DNA from: Methylocystis sp.
GTDB taxonomy: Bacteria; Pseudomonadota; Alphaproteobacteria; Rhizobiales; Beijerinckiaceae
Reading direction: 5' to 3'
Assembly: GCA_023253795.1 (NCBI GenBank)
Contig: JALRFG010000119.1
Coordinates: 1 to 6,299, forward strand
DNA: 6,299 nucleotides
Part shown: positions 1 to 5,744 of the stretch, in pieces
Numbering within the stretch: position 1 is the stretch's first letter
How the letters are laid out: each line of letters begins with the position of its first letter
Position numbers and translations under genes: made by a program
The notes under the pieces: generated by a model
The model's database searches: none
What the model saw: only the letters and a program-made list of their open reading frames with translations
What the model was told of the DNA's origin: nothing

Positions 1-73
1 AGACACCGCCGCGCGCGGACGCCATAAGAGGCGCGACCTTAACGATTTGCGCTGCACTCCGGGGCCTGAAAAC

Positions 74-481
74 ATGTCCTACTTCGTCCGTTTTTTCACC
101 TGGTGGAACAAGGCGACCCTCAACACAGGGCTGTGGACGCTGCTCTATGGCGAACGCGTCGGAACCGACGAATATGGCAACGTCTATTACCGCACGCGCG
201 GCGGCAAGATCGATCCGGCGCTGGGCTTTGAGCGTCGCTGGGTGATCTACAACGGCTATTGCGAAGGCTCGGCGACGCCGACCGGCTGGTATGGCTGGCT
301 GCACCACACGGTCGACACGCCGCCGACGCAGGAAAGCTATGTCGCGAAAGAGTGGGAGCTTCCCTATCAGCAAAATCTGACCGGCACGCCGCAGGCCTGG
401 CGTCCGCCGGGATCGCAGCTCTCCACGGGCGAGCGCGCGCCGACCGGCGGCGATTATGTCGCGTGGCGGCCAGAAGGCTGA
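74..481 (+). CDS. NADH:ubiquinone oxidoreductase subunit NDUFA12 family protein (complex I accessory subunit)
   Basis: This 135-residue protein belongs to the NDUFA12/B17.2 family, an accessory subunit of respiratory complex I that alphaproteobacteria share with mitochondria. It is expected at the inner membrane, on the peripheral arm of the enzyme, with no catalytic role. The family pattern is clear: GERVGTDEYGNVYYR at about 26-40, RRWVIYNG at 54-61, GWYGWLHHTVD at 71-81, an NLTGT segment at 101-105, PPGS at 111-114, and GDYVAWRP near the C-terminus. The length is normal for the bacterial family. I chose the ATG at 74 because it gives the usual start MSYFVRFFTWW; an in-frame TTG at 47 would add nine atypical residues. 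No strong Shine-Dalgarno sequence is visible. The DUF2155 gene starts 41 bases downstream on the same strand, a pairing that recurs in alphaproteobacteria, so the two are probably co-transcribed. Confidence 0.95.
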   Translation: MSYFVRFFTWWNKATLNTGLWTLLYGERVGTDEYGNVYYRTRGGKIDPALGFERRWVIYNGYCEGSATPTGWYGWLHHTVDTPPTQESYVAKEWELPYQQNLTGTPQAWRPPGSQLSTGERAPTGGDYVAWRPEG

Positions 482-522
482 ACAGGCTGCAATCGGCCTG
501 CTTCTTTTAGGTTGAATATTCC

Positions 523-1329
523 ATGCGCGGTGCGTTGATGATGAAGAAAGCTGGTTTCAGCGTCAGCGTGGCGCTTCTGCTTGGCGCCGCGACAGGCGTC
601 GCCAACGCTGACCCGATCCGCAATCCCACCGCCATCTTCTCCGGTCTGGACAAGACGACCGGTCGAATCATCAATTTCGAGGTCGCCATCGGCGAGTCGG
701 TGCAATTCGGCACGCTTCAGGTGACGCCGCGCGTCTGCAACACGCGCCCGCAAACCGAAACGCCGCAGACCACCAGTTTTGTCGAGGTCGACGAACTGAT
801 CGTCAAACCCAGCCGCGACTTTAAAGCCGAGCGCGCTGCCGCCGCGACAGCGAAAGAATCCAAACGGATTTTCTCCGGCTGGATGTTCGCCGCGAGCCCC
901 GGTCTTCATGGCGTCGAACACCCCGTCTATGACGTGTGGCTGGTCGATTGTAAGGGCGGCAAGGAAATCCCTGCGCCCGCCGCCGCCGCAACGCCGGCGC
1001 CTGCCGCGCCCGCCGACGCAACTGCACCGCAGGGCGACGAGAAAAAAGCCTCCCGCAAGGTGACGCCGGTCGCGCCGACGCCGATCGAAAATGCACCGAT
1101 TGGTCCGGCGGATTCGGTTCCGCCGGTTCCGCCTGAGGCGACGCCGATGGACTCAGGCGCAGCGCCTGTCGAAGCGGCGCCGCCAAGCGATGGCGCCGCG
1201 CCGGCCGAGGACGCGCCGCCCGCCGAGCCGAAGAAGAAAAAGAAAAAGCCGAAGCCGCGTCCGGCCGCAGAGGGCGCGCCGGCGGCGCCGGCTCAGCAGC
1301 CCTCCGGCGGCGGTCTGTTTCCGTTCTGA
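523..1329 (+). CDS. DUF2155 domain-containing secreted protein with Pro/Ala/Lys-rich tail
   Basis: The product has 268 residues. Residues 1-29 form a signal peptide (Met-Lys-Lys start region, hydrophobic stretch, Ala-Asn-Ala before Asp30), so it should be periplasmic or envelope-located. Residues about 35-148 match my memory of DUF2155: an AIFSGLDKTTGRIINFEV segment, FGTLQVTPRVCNTRP, FVEVDEL, then IFSGWMFAASPGLHGVEHPVYDVWLVDCK. Two cysteines, Cys72 and Cys143, could form a disulfide. Residues about 150-268 are low complexity, rich in Ala and Pro, with a block of six Lys at 237-242 and a GGGLFPF terminus that I recall from alphaproteobacterial members. No biochemical function is known to me. 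An AGG lies 11 bases before the ATG at 523. ATGs at 538 and 541 are possible alternatives; 541 would give a cleaner MKKAGFSV signal peptide. It lies just downstream of the NDUFA12 gene. Confidence 0.92.
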   Translation: MRGALMMKKAGFSVSVALLLGAATGVANADPIRNPTAIFSGLDKTTGRIINFEVAIGESVQFGTLQVTPRVCNTRPQTETPQTTSFVEVDELIVKPSRDFKAERAAAATAKESKRIFSGWMFAASPGLHGVEHPVYDVWLVDCKGGKEIPAPAAAATPAPAAPADATAPQGDEKKASRKVTPVAPTPIENAPIGPADSVPPVPPEATPMDSGAAPVEAAPPSDGAAPAEDAPPAEPKKKKKKPKPRPAAEGAPAAPAQQPSGGGLFPF

Positions 1330-1336
1330 CGGATAG

Positions 1337-1353
1337 GACGCGCGCAGCGCGTC
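1337..1353. terminator. Candidate bidirectional terminator hairpin between convergent genes
   Basis: A perfect 7-bp GC inverted repeat, GACGCGC/GCGCGTC, has a 3-base loop, or 6 bp with a 5-base loop. It begins 8 bases after the DUF2155 stop and lies 27 bases beyond the stop of the minus-strand receiver gene, so it sits where both transcripts must end. No clear T-run follows on either strand, so intrinsic termination is uncertain. Confidence 0.4.
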
Positions 1354-1380
1354 TCGTTGCGTAGCTGCGGCGCGACCCGG

Positions 1381-1809
1381 CTAGCCGCCCTGCAATTGCT
1401 CACGCAGGGCGCGCAGAATCTCATCAACATAAAACGGTTTCTCGACAATCGCGCGGTCGCGATAGGCCTCCGGCAGGCCGGCGCGGCCATGACCAGTCGT
1501 GAAAACGAAGGGCAAGCCGCGTGCGGCGACCGCTTCTGCAACCGGATCGATTGTATCGTGGCCGATATTCACATCGAGCAGCGCGACGTCGAAGACGGAC
1601 TCCCGCGCCAGTCGCTCCGCCTCGCGCAGATTGCGCGCAATCCCGGCGACGCTCATGCCGAAATCAAGCAGCGTGTCCTCCAGCGCCATGGCGATGAAGG
1701 GATCGTCTTCAACAATCAGAATGCGACGCCCCGCCAGCACGTCATCGCCCGCGCTCGCAGCCTGCGGCGCGTTTTGAGGTTCTTCGTCGGGCGTGGACGA
1801 CATGGACAT
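1381..1809 (-). CDS. Single-domain response regulator (CheY-like receiver)
   Basis: The protein has 142 residues and one receiver domain with no output domain. The first 26 or so residues are a polar, acidic, probably disordered extension. The fold then starts at RRILIVEDDPFIA. The acidic pocket is Glu34/Asp35/Asp36, the predicted phosphorylated aspartate is Asp79 in DVALLDVNIG, the switch threonine is Thr104 or Thr105 in FVFTTGHG, and the conserved lysine is Lys124 in VEKPF. All catalytic positions are present, so it should accept phosphate from a histidine kinase. Signalling would be by protein contact or as a phosphorelay shuttle, not by DNA binding. No kinase is encoded in the window, so its partner is unknown. 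In alphaproteobacteria such receivers are often partnered with HWE/HisKA_2 kinases, but that is inference. The DUF423-like gene lies 69 bases upstream on the same strand and may share a transcript. ATG 1803 is an alternative start; no strong ribosome site precedes either. Confidence 0.94.
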   Translation of the reverse strand: MSMSSTPDEEPQNAPQAASAGDDVLAGRRILIVEDDPFIAMALEDTLLDFGMSVAGIARNLREAERLARESVFDVALLDVNIGHDTIDPVAEAVAARGLPFVFTTGHGRAGLPEAYRDRAIVEKPFYVDEILRALREQLQGG

Positions 1810-1878
1810 AAATCAATCGTGCGGTGGAATCTTTCGCATGTCCAGCGATTCCGGGCGCTTCAGGGGCGGCGACCGGTT

Positions 1879-2253
1879 TTATTTCACCTTTCGGAGGCTC
1901 AGGGCGGCCCAGATCGCGATCCCCAGCCATGCAAGGATCGTCAGACCGCCGCCCATCGGCGCCGCAAAGGCGAAGAGTTTGCCGCCCAGAAAAACGCGCG
2001 CCGAGAGATCCGCCGAAAAGAGAACGACGCCGGCCTGAAGCGCCAGCGCCACGCCCGCGAGGAGACCGGAGAAGGGAAGGGAGCTTGCGAGCAGCGCTGC
2101 CAACCCGATGCCGGAGGCGGCGTGAACCATCAGAAAATGGCTGGCGGTGGCGAGCAAGGGGCTGGCGTCAACATGCGCGGCCGCTGCGGCAAGGGTGACG
2201 CCCGCCGCGCCCTGCAATGCGGCAATCAGGGCGACAATCATCGAAAAGCGCAT
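1879..2253 (-). CDS. DUF423-like small integral membrane protein
   Basis: With the start at the ATG ending at 2253 this is 124 residues, almost all hydrophobic. Four transmembrane segments are predicted at about 4-26, 38-56, 62-82 and 94-120, with a short basic C-terminus (RKVK). The layout resembles DUF423 (YwdK-like) proteins: an Ala/Gly-rich first helix ending in His27 where the family has a GAFGAH-like motif, ASHFLMVHA at 37-45 where the family has a Tyr-x-Met-x-His-like stretch, and AAPMGGGLTILAWLG near 97-111 where the family has a TPIGG-like motif. The match is by memory and loose, so the family name is tentative and the function unknown. An AAGG ribosome site lies 7 bases before this ATG, which is why I prefer it to an in-frame GTG at 2307 that would add 18 polar residues. 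It is divergent from the Ste24-like protease and may be co-transcribed with the receiver gene. Confidence 0.75.
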   Translation of the reverse strand: MRFSMIVALIAALQGAAGVTLAAAAAHVDASPLLATASHFLMVHAASGIGLAALLASSLPFSGLLAGVALALQAGVVLFSADLSARVFLGGKLFAFAAPMGGGLTILAWLGIAIWAALSLRKVK

Positions 2254-2260
2254 GTCAAAG

Positions 2261-2264
2261 CCTT
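2261..2264 (-). promoter_or_regulatory. Ribosome binding site of the DUF423-like gene
   Basis: On the minus strand AAGG stands 7 bases before the ATG ending at 2253. This favours the shorter protein over the GTG start at 2307. Confidence 0.5.
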
Positions 2265-2348
2265 TGGTGGAGAATCTCAAGATTGACGCCCGGCGCCACT
2301 CGCGCACAAACGAATCCCGTCTTAAATAACATCAAACAGTTTCTCTAC

Positions 2349-2352
2349 GGAG
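2349..2352 (+). promoter_or_regulatory. Ribosome binding site deciding the start of the M48 protease
   Basis: GGAG lies 10 bases before the ATG at 2363. It is only 1 base before the in-frame TTG at 2354, far too close for that codon to be used, so it supports the ATG start. Confidence 0.55.
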
Positions 2353-2362
2353 TTTGACATTC

Positions 2363-3598
2363 ATGCTTTTGCCCGGCGCGCTCATCTGCCTTGCGATTTT
2401 ACTCTCCAGCGGTCTGGGCGTGTATCTGCGGATGCGACAGATCGAGAATGTCGCCCGTCATCGCGAGACAGTGCCGGCCGATTTTGCGGAAGAAGTGACG
2501 CTCGACGATCATCGCCGCGCCGCCGACTACACCATCGCGCGCACGCGCTTCGGCATTGTCGAAACAATTTTTGATGCGGTGCTTTCAGTCGCATGGCTCG
2601 CGTTCTGGCTGGCGCCGCTCTATGCGCTGGTCGCCGGCGTGACAGAACCGGGACTGACCCGCAGCGTTGTCTTCGTCATCGCCTTCACCTTGATCGGGCA
2701 TTTTCTGGAACTGCCGTTTTCCTATTTCAACGCCTTCTCGCTGGAAGAGAAATTCGGCTTTAACCGCCTGACCCCGAAAACCTTCATTCTCGACGAAGCC
2801 AAAAGCCTGGCGTTAACCGCGGCGATCGCCGTGCCGGCGCTCTACGCGATGTTTGCGCTGTTGCGCGCCTTGCCGGATAGCTGGTGGCTGTTCGCCTGGG
2901 TCGCCTTCATGGGCCTCACGCTGGCGATGACGGTGATCTATCCAACCGTCATCGCGCCGATGTTCAACAAGTTCACGCCGATGACGGAAGGCGACACCAA
3001 AAGCCGCATGGAAGCGCTGCTCGAAAAATGCGGTTTCGAGTCCAAAGGTCTTTATGTGATGGACGCCTCAACGCGCTCCACGCATGGCAACGCCTATTTC
3101 TCGGGTCTTGGCAAAGCCAAGCGGATCGTCTTTTTCGACACGCTGCTCGAAAAACATTCGCTGGAAGAAATCGAGTCGATCCTCGCGCATGAGCTTGGCC
3201 ATTTTAAATATGGTCATGTTCGGCAGATGATCCTGCAATCGGCGATTGTCGCCTTTGTTTGTTTTGCGGCATTGTATTGGGCCTTTTCGTCCGGCGATTT
3301 CACTGGCTGGTTTGGCCTGCCCAATGATCCGGGCATCGTGCTGACGGCGCTGATGCTGGCGCAGGAGCCGATTGCGCATCTGCTGAAGCCGCTGCTCTCC
3401 GGTCGTTCGCGCAAGGCCGAATTCGAGGCGGATGATTTTGCGCGCCAGATTGTCGGCAAGGAGCCGATGATTGCGGCGCTCACACGACTGACCCGCGACA
3501 ATCTCGCGAGCCTGACGCCTGATCCGCTCTTTGCGCGTTTCTATTTTTCGCATCCACCGGTGCCGGTGCGCGTGGCGCAATTACGCAGCGCCGGTTGA
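2363..3598 (+). CDS. M48 family metallopeptidase, Ste24/CAAX prenyl protease 1-like
   Basis: The protein has 411 residues, the usual size of bacterial Ste24-like enzymes, which are zinc metalloproteases embedded in the inner membrane. Numbering is from ATG 2363. The family's N-terminal membrane region has helices near 1-20, 66-92, 98-120, 146-168 and 174-200. A family motif, EEKFGFNRLTPKTF, is at 128-141, and IAPMFNKFTPM is at 197-207. The metalloprotease core holds NAYFSGLG at 243-250 and the zinc site HELGH at 276-280, with His276, Glu277 and His280. The third zinc ligand is probably Glu353 in SRKAEFEADDFA. A conserved histidine lies in YFSHPPVPVRV near the end. In eukaryotes Ste24 trims prenylated CAAX proteins and clears jammed translocons; bacteria generally lack CAAX prenylation, so membrane-protein quality control is the likelier role here (inference). 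It appears to be a single-gene unit, divergent from the DUF423-like gene. All key residues are present. Confidence 0.95.
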   Translation: MLLPGALICLAILLSSGLGVYLRMRQIENVARHRETVPADFAEEVTLDDHRRAADYTIARTRFGIVETIFDAVLSVAWLAFWLAPLYALVAGVTEPGLTRSVVFVIAFTLIGHFLELPFSYFNAFSLEEKFGFNRLTPKTFILDEAKSLALTAAIAVPALYAMFALLRALPDSWWLFAWVAFMGLTLAMTVIYPTVIAPMFNKFTPMTEGDTKSRMEALLEKCGFESKGLYVMDASTRSTHGNAYFSGLGKAKRIVFFDTLLEKHSLEEIESILAHELGHFKYGHVRQMILQSAIVAFVCFAALYWAFSSGDFTGWFGLPNDPGIVLTALMLAQEPIAHLLKPLLSGRSRKAEFEADDFARQIVGKEPMIAALTRLTRDNLASLTPDPLFARFYFSHPPVPVRVAQLRSAG

Positions 3599-3601
3599 CC
3601 A

Positions 3602-3721
3602 CGCGCAACGCGCCAAGCAGATAGACATCCGGCTGGATGAAAGACTGCCGTGCGTCAGCGCAAGCTGAACCATGAAATTGCATGAACGGAGACTGACGAA
3701 GAGCGCGCGCCCTTCGTCTCC
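3602..3721 (+). other. Hairpin-rich leader region upstream of the keto acid decarboxylase gene
   Basis: The spacer holds a run of inverted repeats. CGCG/CGCG is at 3602-3612. CATCC/GGATG with a 4-base loop is at 3626-3639. TCAGC/GCTGA closing a GCAA (GNRA-type) tetraloop is at 3655-3668. A 7-bp GACGAAG/CTTCGTC stem with a 10-base loop is at 3695-3718 and can pair further at its base through 3688-3690 with 3719-3721. CATGAA occurs twice, at 3671 and 3681. The last stem ends 15 bases before the ribosome site of the decarboxylase. The early hairpins could terminate the protease transcript, and the later ones could form a structured 5' leader. I found no match to a riboswitch class that I recognise, and no clear promoter. 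Confidence 0.35.
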
Positions 3722-3736
3722 CAACCGAACGTCGAT

Positions 3737-3742
3737 AAGGGG
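3737..3742 (+). promoter_or_regulatory. Strong ribosome binding site of the keto acid decarboxylase
   Basis: AAGGGG stands 6 bases before the ATG at 3749. It is the best Shine-Dalgarno match seen in the window and fixes that start. Confidence 0.7.
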
Positions 3743-3748
3743 ATATCA

Positions 3749-5428
3749 ATGACCAATCCGACCGTAGCCGAATATGTCGTCAAGAGATTGTCTGACCTTG
3801 GCGTTGATAAGGTTTTCGGTGTTCCCGGAGACTATTCTTTTCCGATCGACGACGCGATTGAAGTCTGCCCCACGCTTGAGTGGATCGCCTGCGCCAATGA
3901 ACTGAACGCCGCTTACGCTGCAGACGGTTATGCGCGCCTGAAAGGCGCCGCGATCCTGAGCACGACCTATGGCGTCGGCGAATTGAGCGCCATCAATGGC
4001 GTGATGGGCAGCAAGGCGCATCGCCTTCCTGTCTTTCATCTGGTGGGCGCGCCGAGCCGTCGCATCACCCATCAGCGTCTGATCACCCACCACACGCTCG
4101 GCGATGGCGTCTATGGCAATTTCGAAAGCCTCTCCGCCGCCACCTGCTGCGTCAGCGCCATGCTCACGCCGGACAACGCGATCGACGAGCTAGAGCGCGT
4201 CATTCGCGAGGCGCTCCGTCAAAGCGCGCCGGCCTATGTCGTGATCCCGATGGATTATGCCCGCATGCAGGTTGTCGGGACTCCCGTCAAAGGCGCGTCG
4301 CTCACAAAGATCAAACGACAATCCAGCGTCACCGCCGAACTGGACGGCGCCCTCAAGGCGGTGATCGCCCGGCTGAAGGCGGCGAAAAATCCGGTGGCGC
4401 TGCCGAGCGCGATGTTGTCCCGCTATGGCCTGCAGCAAAAACTCAAAACATTCCTCGATCAATCGAAAATGCCCTATGCGACCAAGCCCATGGACAAGGG
4501 GCTTGTGAGCGAAGGACATGCGAATTTCCTCGGCATGTACGCCGGTGATCGTTCATCGCCGCTCAAGGTGCGGGACATTGTGCAAAACGCCGATCTTATT
4601 CTCGATCTGGGCGGCATTGTGCTGGAGGATCTCAACACCGGTCTGTGGAGCGACGCCATTCCGATGGATCGCATGATCAGCATCCACGATCACTGGGTGC
4701 AGATGGGCACGACGATCTTCTCTTATGTCGCGATTGAGGACATGCTGGACGGCCTGATAGCGCAAGCGCCCGTCTTCACCGGCAAAACAGAACAGCCGAC
4801 ATTCGATTTGCTGCCGCTGACAGGCGCAGCCGGCGACGCGCTCGGCTCCGCAACGTTTTATCCAAGACTGCAACGTTTCCTGCGTGGCGGCGATGTGCTC
4901 GTGGTCGAAACCGGCACCTGCATGCTGCATCTTGGCGCGATGAAACTTCCTGATGGCGTCGGCTGCGAAGGCCAGACGCTCTGGGGCTCCATCGGCTGGG
5001 CGACGCCGGCGGCCATGGGCGTCGCGATGGCGAACGCCGCCGGCCGCACCGTTGCAGTGACCGGCGACGGCTCGCATCAACTCACCCTGAACGAACTCGG
5101 CGTGATGGGCCGCTACCACGTCAAACCAATCATTTTCGTTCTCAACAACGGCATCTATGGCGTTGAAGACGTGTTGAGCGAGCGCGGTCACGAATATGAT
5201 AATCTGGCGGCGCTGAATTATCATTTGCTGCCACAGGCGATGGGCTGCACGGAATGGCTATCTCGTCGCGTCTCGACTGTCGGCGAACTGGAGGATGCGC
5301 TCGCCGCGATCAACGCCGGCGACGCAGGCGCCTATATCGAGGTGATGATTCCCGAATCCGAGAGCCAGCCGCTCCCGAAGGAAATCATTGATCAGGTCTA
5401 TAAATTCAGAACGCCCTATGCGTCGTAA
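3749..5428 (+). CDS. Thiamine-diphosphate-dependent 2-keto acid decarboxylase (pyruvate/indolepyruvate decarboxylase family)
   Basis: This 559-residue protein has the full three-domain layout of the PDC/IPDC family, which decarboxylates a 2-keto acid to an aldehyde in the cytoplasm using ThDP and Mg2+. The N-terminal PYR domain has GVPGDYSF with Asp28, NELNAAYAADGYAR with catalytic Glu51 and TTYGVGELSAING. It also has the diagnostic His114-His115 pair. A middle domain spans roughly 195-345. The C-terminal PP domain has LWGSIGWATPAAMG, then GDGS at 439-442 and Asn467 of the cofactor motif, and Glu473 in GVED. These match Zymomonas PDC Asp27, Glu50, His113/His114 and Glu473 from memory, so the enzyme should be active. 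Substrate is less certain: positions facing the substrate in Zymomonas PDC (Tyr290, Trp392, Ile472, Ile476) read about Leu295, Met392, Val472 and Leu476 here. It may therefore act on pyruvate or on a larger keto acid. It appears monocistronic, with strong hairpins directly after its stop. Confidence 0.95.
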   Translation: MTNPTVAEYVVKRLSDLGVDKVFGVPGDYSFPIDDAIEVCPTLEWIACANELNAAYAADGYARLKGAAILSTTYGVGELSAINGVMGSKAHRLPVFHLVGAPSRRITHQRLITHHTLGDGVYGNFESLSAATCCVSAMLTPDNAIDELERVIREALRQSAPAYVVIPMDYARMQVVGTPVKGASLTKIKRQSSVTAELDGALKAVIARLKAAKNPVALPSAMLSRYGLQQKLKTFLDQSKMPYATKPMDKGLVSEGHANFLGMYAGDRSSPLKVRDIVQNADLILDLGGIVLEDLNTGLWSDAIPMDRMISIHDHWVQMGTTIFSYVAIEDMLDGLIAQAPVFTGKTEQPTFDLLPLTGAAGDALGSATFYPRLQRFLRGGDVLVVETGTCMLHLGAMKLPDGVGCEGQTLWGSIGWATPAAMGVAMANAAGRTVAVTGDGSHQLTLNELGVMGRYHVKPIIFVLNNGIYGVEDVLSERGHEYDNLAALNYHLLPQAMGCTEWLSRRVSTVGELEDALAAINAGDAGAYIEVMIPESESQPLPKEIIDQVYKFRTPYAS

Positions 5429-5464
5429 CGCGGCGGTCATGCTCTGATCGCCCGGATCGCCGCG
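5429..5464 (+). terminator. Candidate terminator hairpin directly after the decarboxylase stop codon
   Basis: CGCGGCGGTC at 5429-5438 pairs with GATCGCCGCG at 5455-5464 over 10 bp with one G-U pair, enclosing a 16-base loop. It starts at the base after the TAA stop. No T-run follows, so it may act as an mRNA 3'-end stabiliser or in Rho-linked termination and not as a classic intrinsic terminator. Confidence 0.45.
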
Positions 5465-5490
5465 CAGACGTTGCACCCGTTGCGTCTGCG
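5463..5490 (+). terminator. Second tandem hairpin downstream of the decarboxylase
   Basis: CGCAGACG at 5463-5470 pairs perfectly with CGTCTGCG at 5483-5490, with a 12-base loop and one more possible U-G pair inside. It shares two bases with the stem at 5429-5464, so the two stand back to back or compete at the junction. GGGGCGTC follows, with no T-run. Confidence 0.4.
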
Positions 5491-5530
5491 GGGCGTCCTG
5501 AACCGAACGGCGCCTGTATCGTGAATATGC

Positions 5531-5563
5531 GTCAGGCGGACGCGCATGAAGCATTCGCCTGAC
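5531..5563. terminator. Inverted repeat between convergent decarboxylase and tRNA-Met, possible terminator
   Basis: GTCAGGCG at 5531-5538 pairs perfectly with CGCCTGAC at 5556-5563 around a 17-base loop. It lies 44 bases beyond the 3' end of the minus-strand tRNA and about 100 bases beyond the decarboxylase stop, so it could serve either transcript. A smaller AT-only repeat, ATTTTA/TAAAAT at 5587-5602, lies between it and the tRNA. Confidence 0.35.
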
Positions 5564-5606
5564 CGCGACACGATGCTAACTATCTGATTTTATGAGTAAA
5601 ATTGAG

Positions 5607-5683
5607 TGGTAGCGGAGGAGGGATTCGAACCCCCGACACAAGGATTATGATTCCTCTGCTCTAGCCGACTGAGCTACTCCGCC
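5607..5683 (-). tRNA. tRNA-Met (anticodon CAU), elongator type
   Basis: The 77-base gene includes an encoded 3' CCA (TGG on the plus strand at 5607-5609). Read on the minus strand, the acceptor stem GGCGGAG pairs with CTCCGCT, with one G-U pair at the first position. The D arm has GCTC/GAGC, the anticodon stem GAGGA/TCCTT encloses loop ATCATAA, and the T arm is GGGGG-TTCGAAT-CCCTC, giving one G-U pair. The anticodon CAT corresponds to plus-strand 5647-5649. CAU is also the gene-level anticodon of initiator tRNA-fMet and of lysidine-modified tRNA-Ile2. The overall sequence resembles the elongator tRNA-Met of alphaproteobacteria as I remember it, and the paired first acceptor position argues against the initiator. 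Confidence 0.95.
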
Positions 5684-5715
5684 CCGGCGACCCATGGGGC
5701 CGCGAGAGACCTGCG

Positions 5716-5744
5716 GTATAGGTTGACCGCCGCCGCCTCGTCAA
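5716..5744 (-). promoter_or_regulatory. Sigma-70-type promoter of the tRNA-Met gene
   Basis: On the minus strand a TTGACG -35 box (plus-strand 5739-5744) is followed after 17 bases by a CTATAC -10 box (plus-strand 5716-5721). The -10 box ends 32 bases before the first base of the mature tRNA, leaving room for a short 5' leader removed by RNase P. The -35 match and 17-base spacing are near ideal; the -10 box is of the CTAT type common in alphaproteobacteria. Confidence 0.55.

Noticed and set aside
1..73. The 3' end of an upstream gene or a promoter at the left edge.
   Set aside because: No conserved frame, promoter boxes or RNA structure could be supported in these 73 bases.
454..921. A minus-strand open frame of 155 codons antisense to the DUF2155 gene.
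   Set aside because: The plus strand encodes a signal peptide and DUF2155 motifs over the same bases; the minus product has no recognisable feature.
1357..2286. A plus-strand open frame of about 309 codons running across the receiver and DUF423-like genes.
   Set aside because: It is antisense to two recognisable genes, is rich in Arg, Gln, Gly and His as expected from a GC-rich shadow frame, and shows no domain or ribosome site.
2283..2328. A TTGACG at 2283-2288 with an AT-rich TAAATA at 2323-2328 as a promoter for the M48 protease.
   Set aside because: The boxes are 34 bases apart, twice the normal spacing, and neither has a good partner at 16-18 bases.
4553..5224. A minus-strand open frame of 223 codons inside the decarboxylase gene.
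   Set aside because: It is antisense to conserved ThDP-enzyme coding sequence, with His/Arg/Ala-heavy composition and no family motif.
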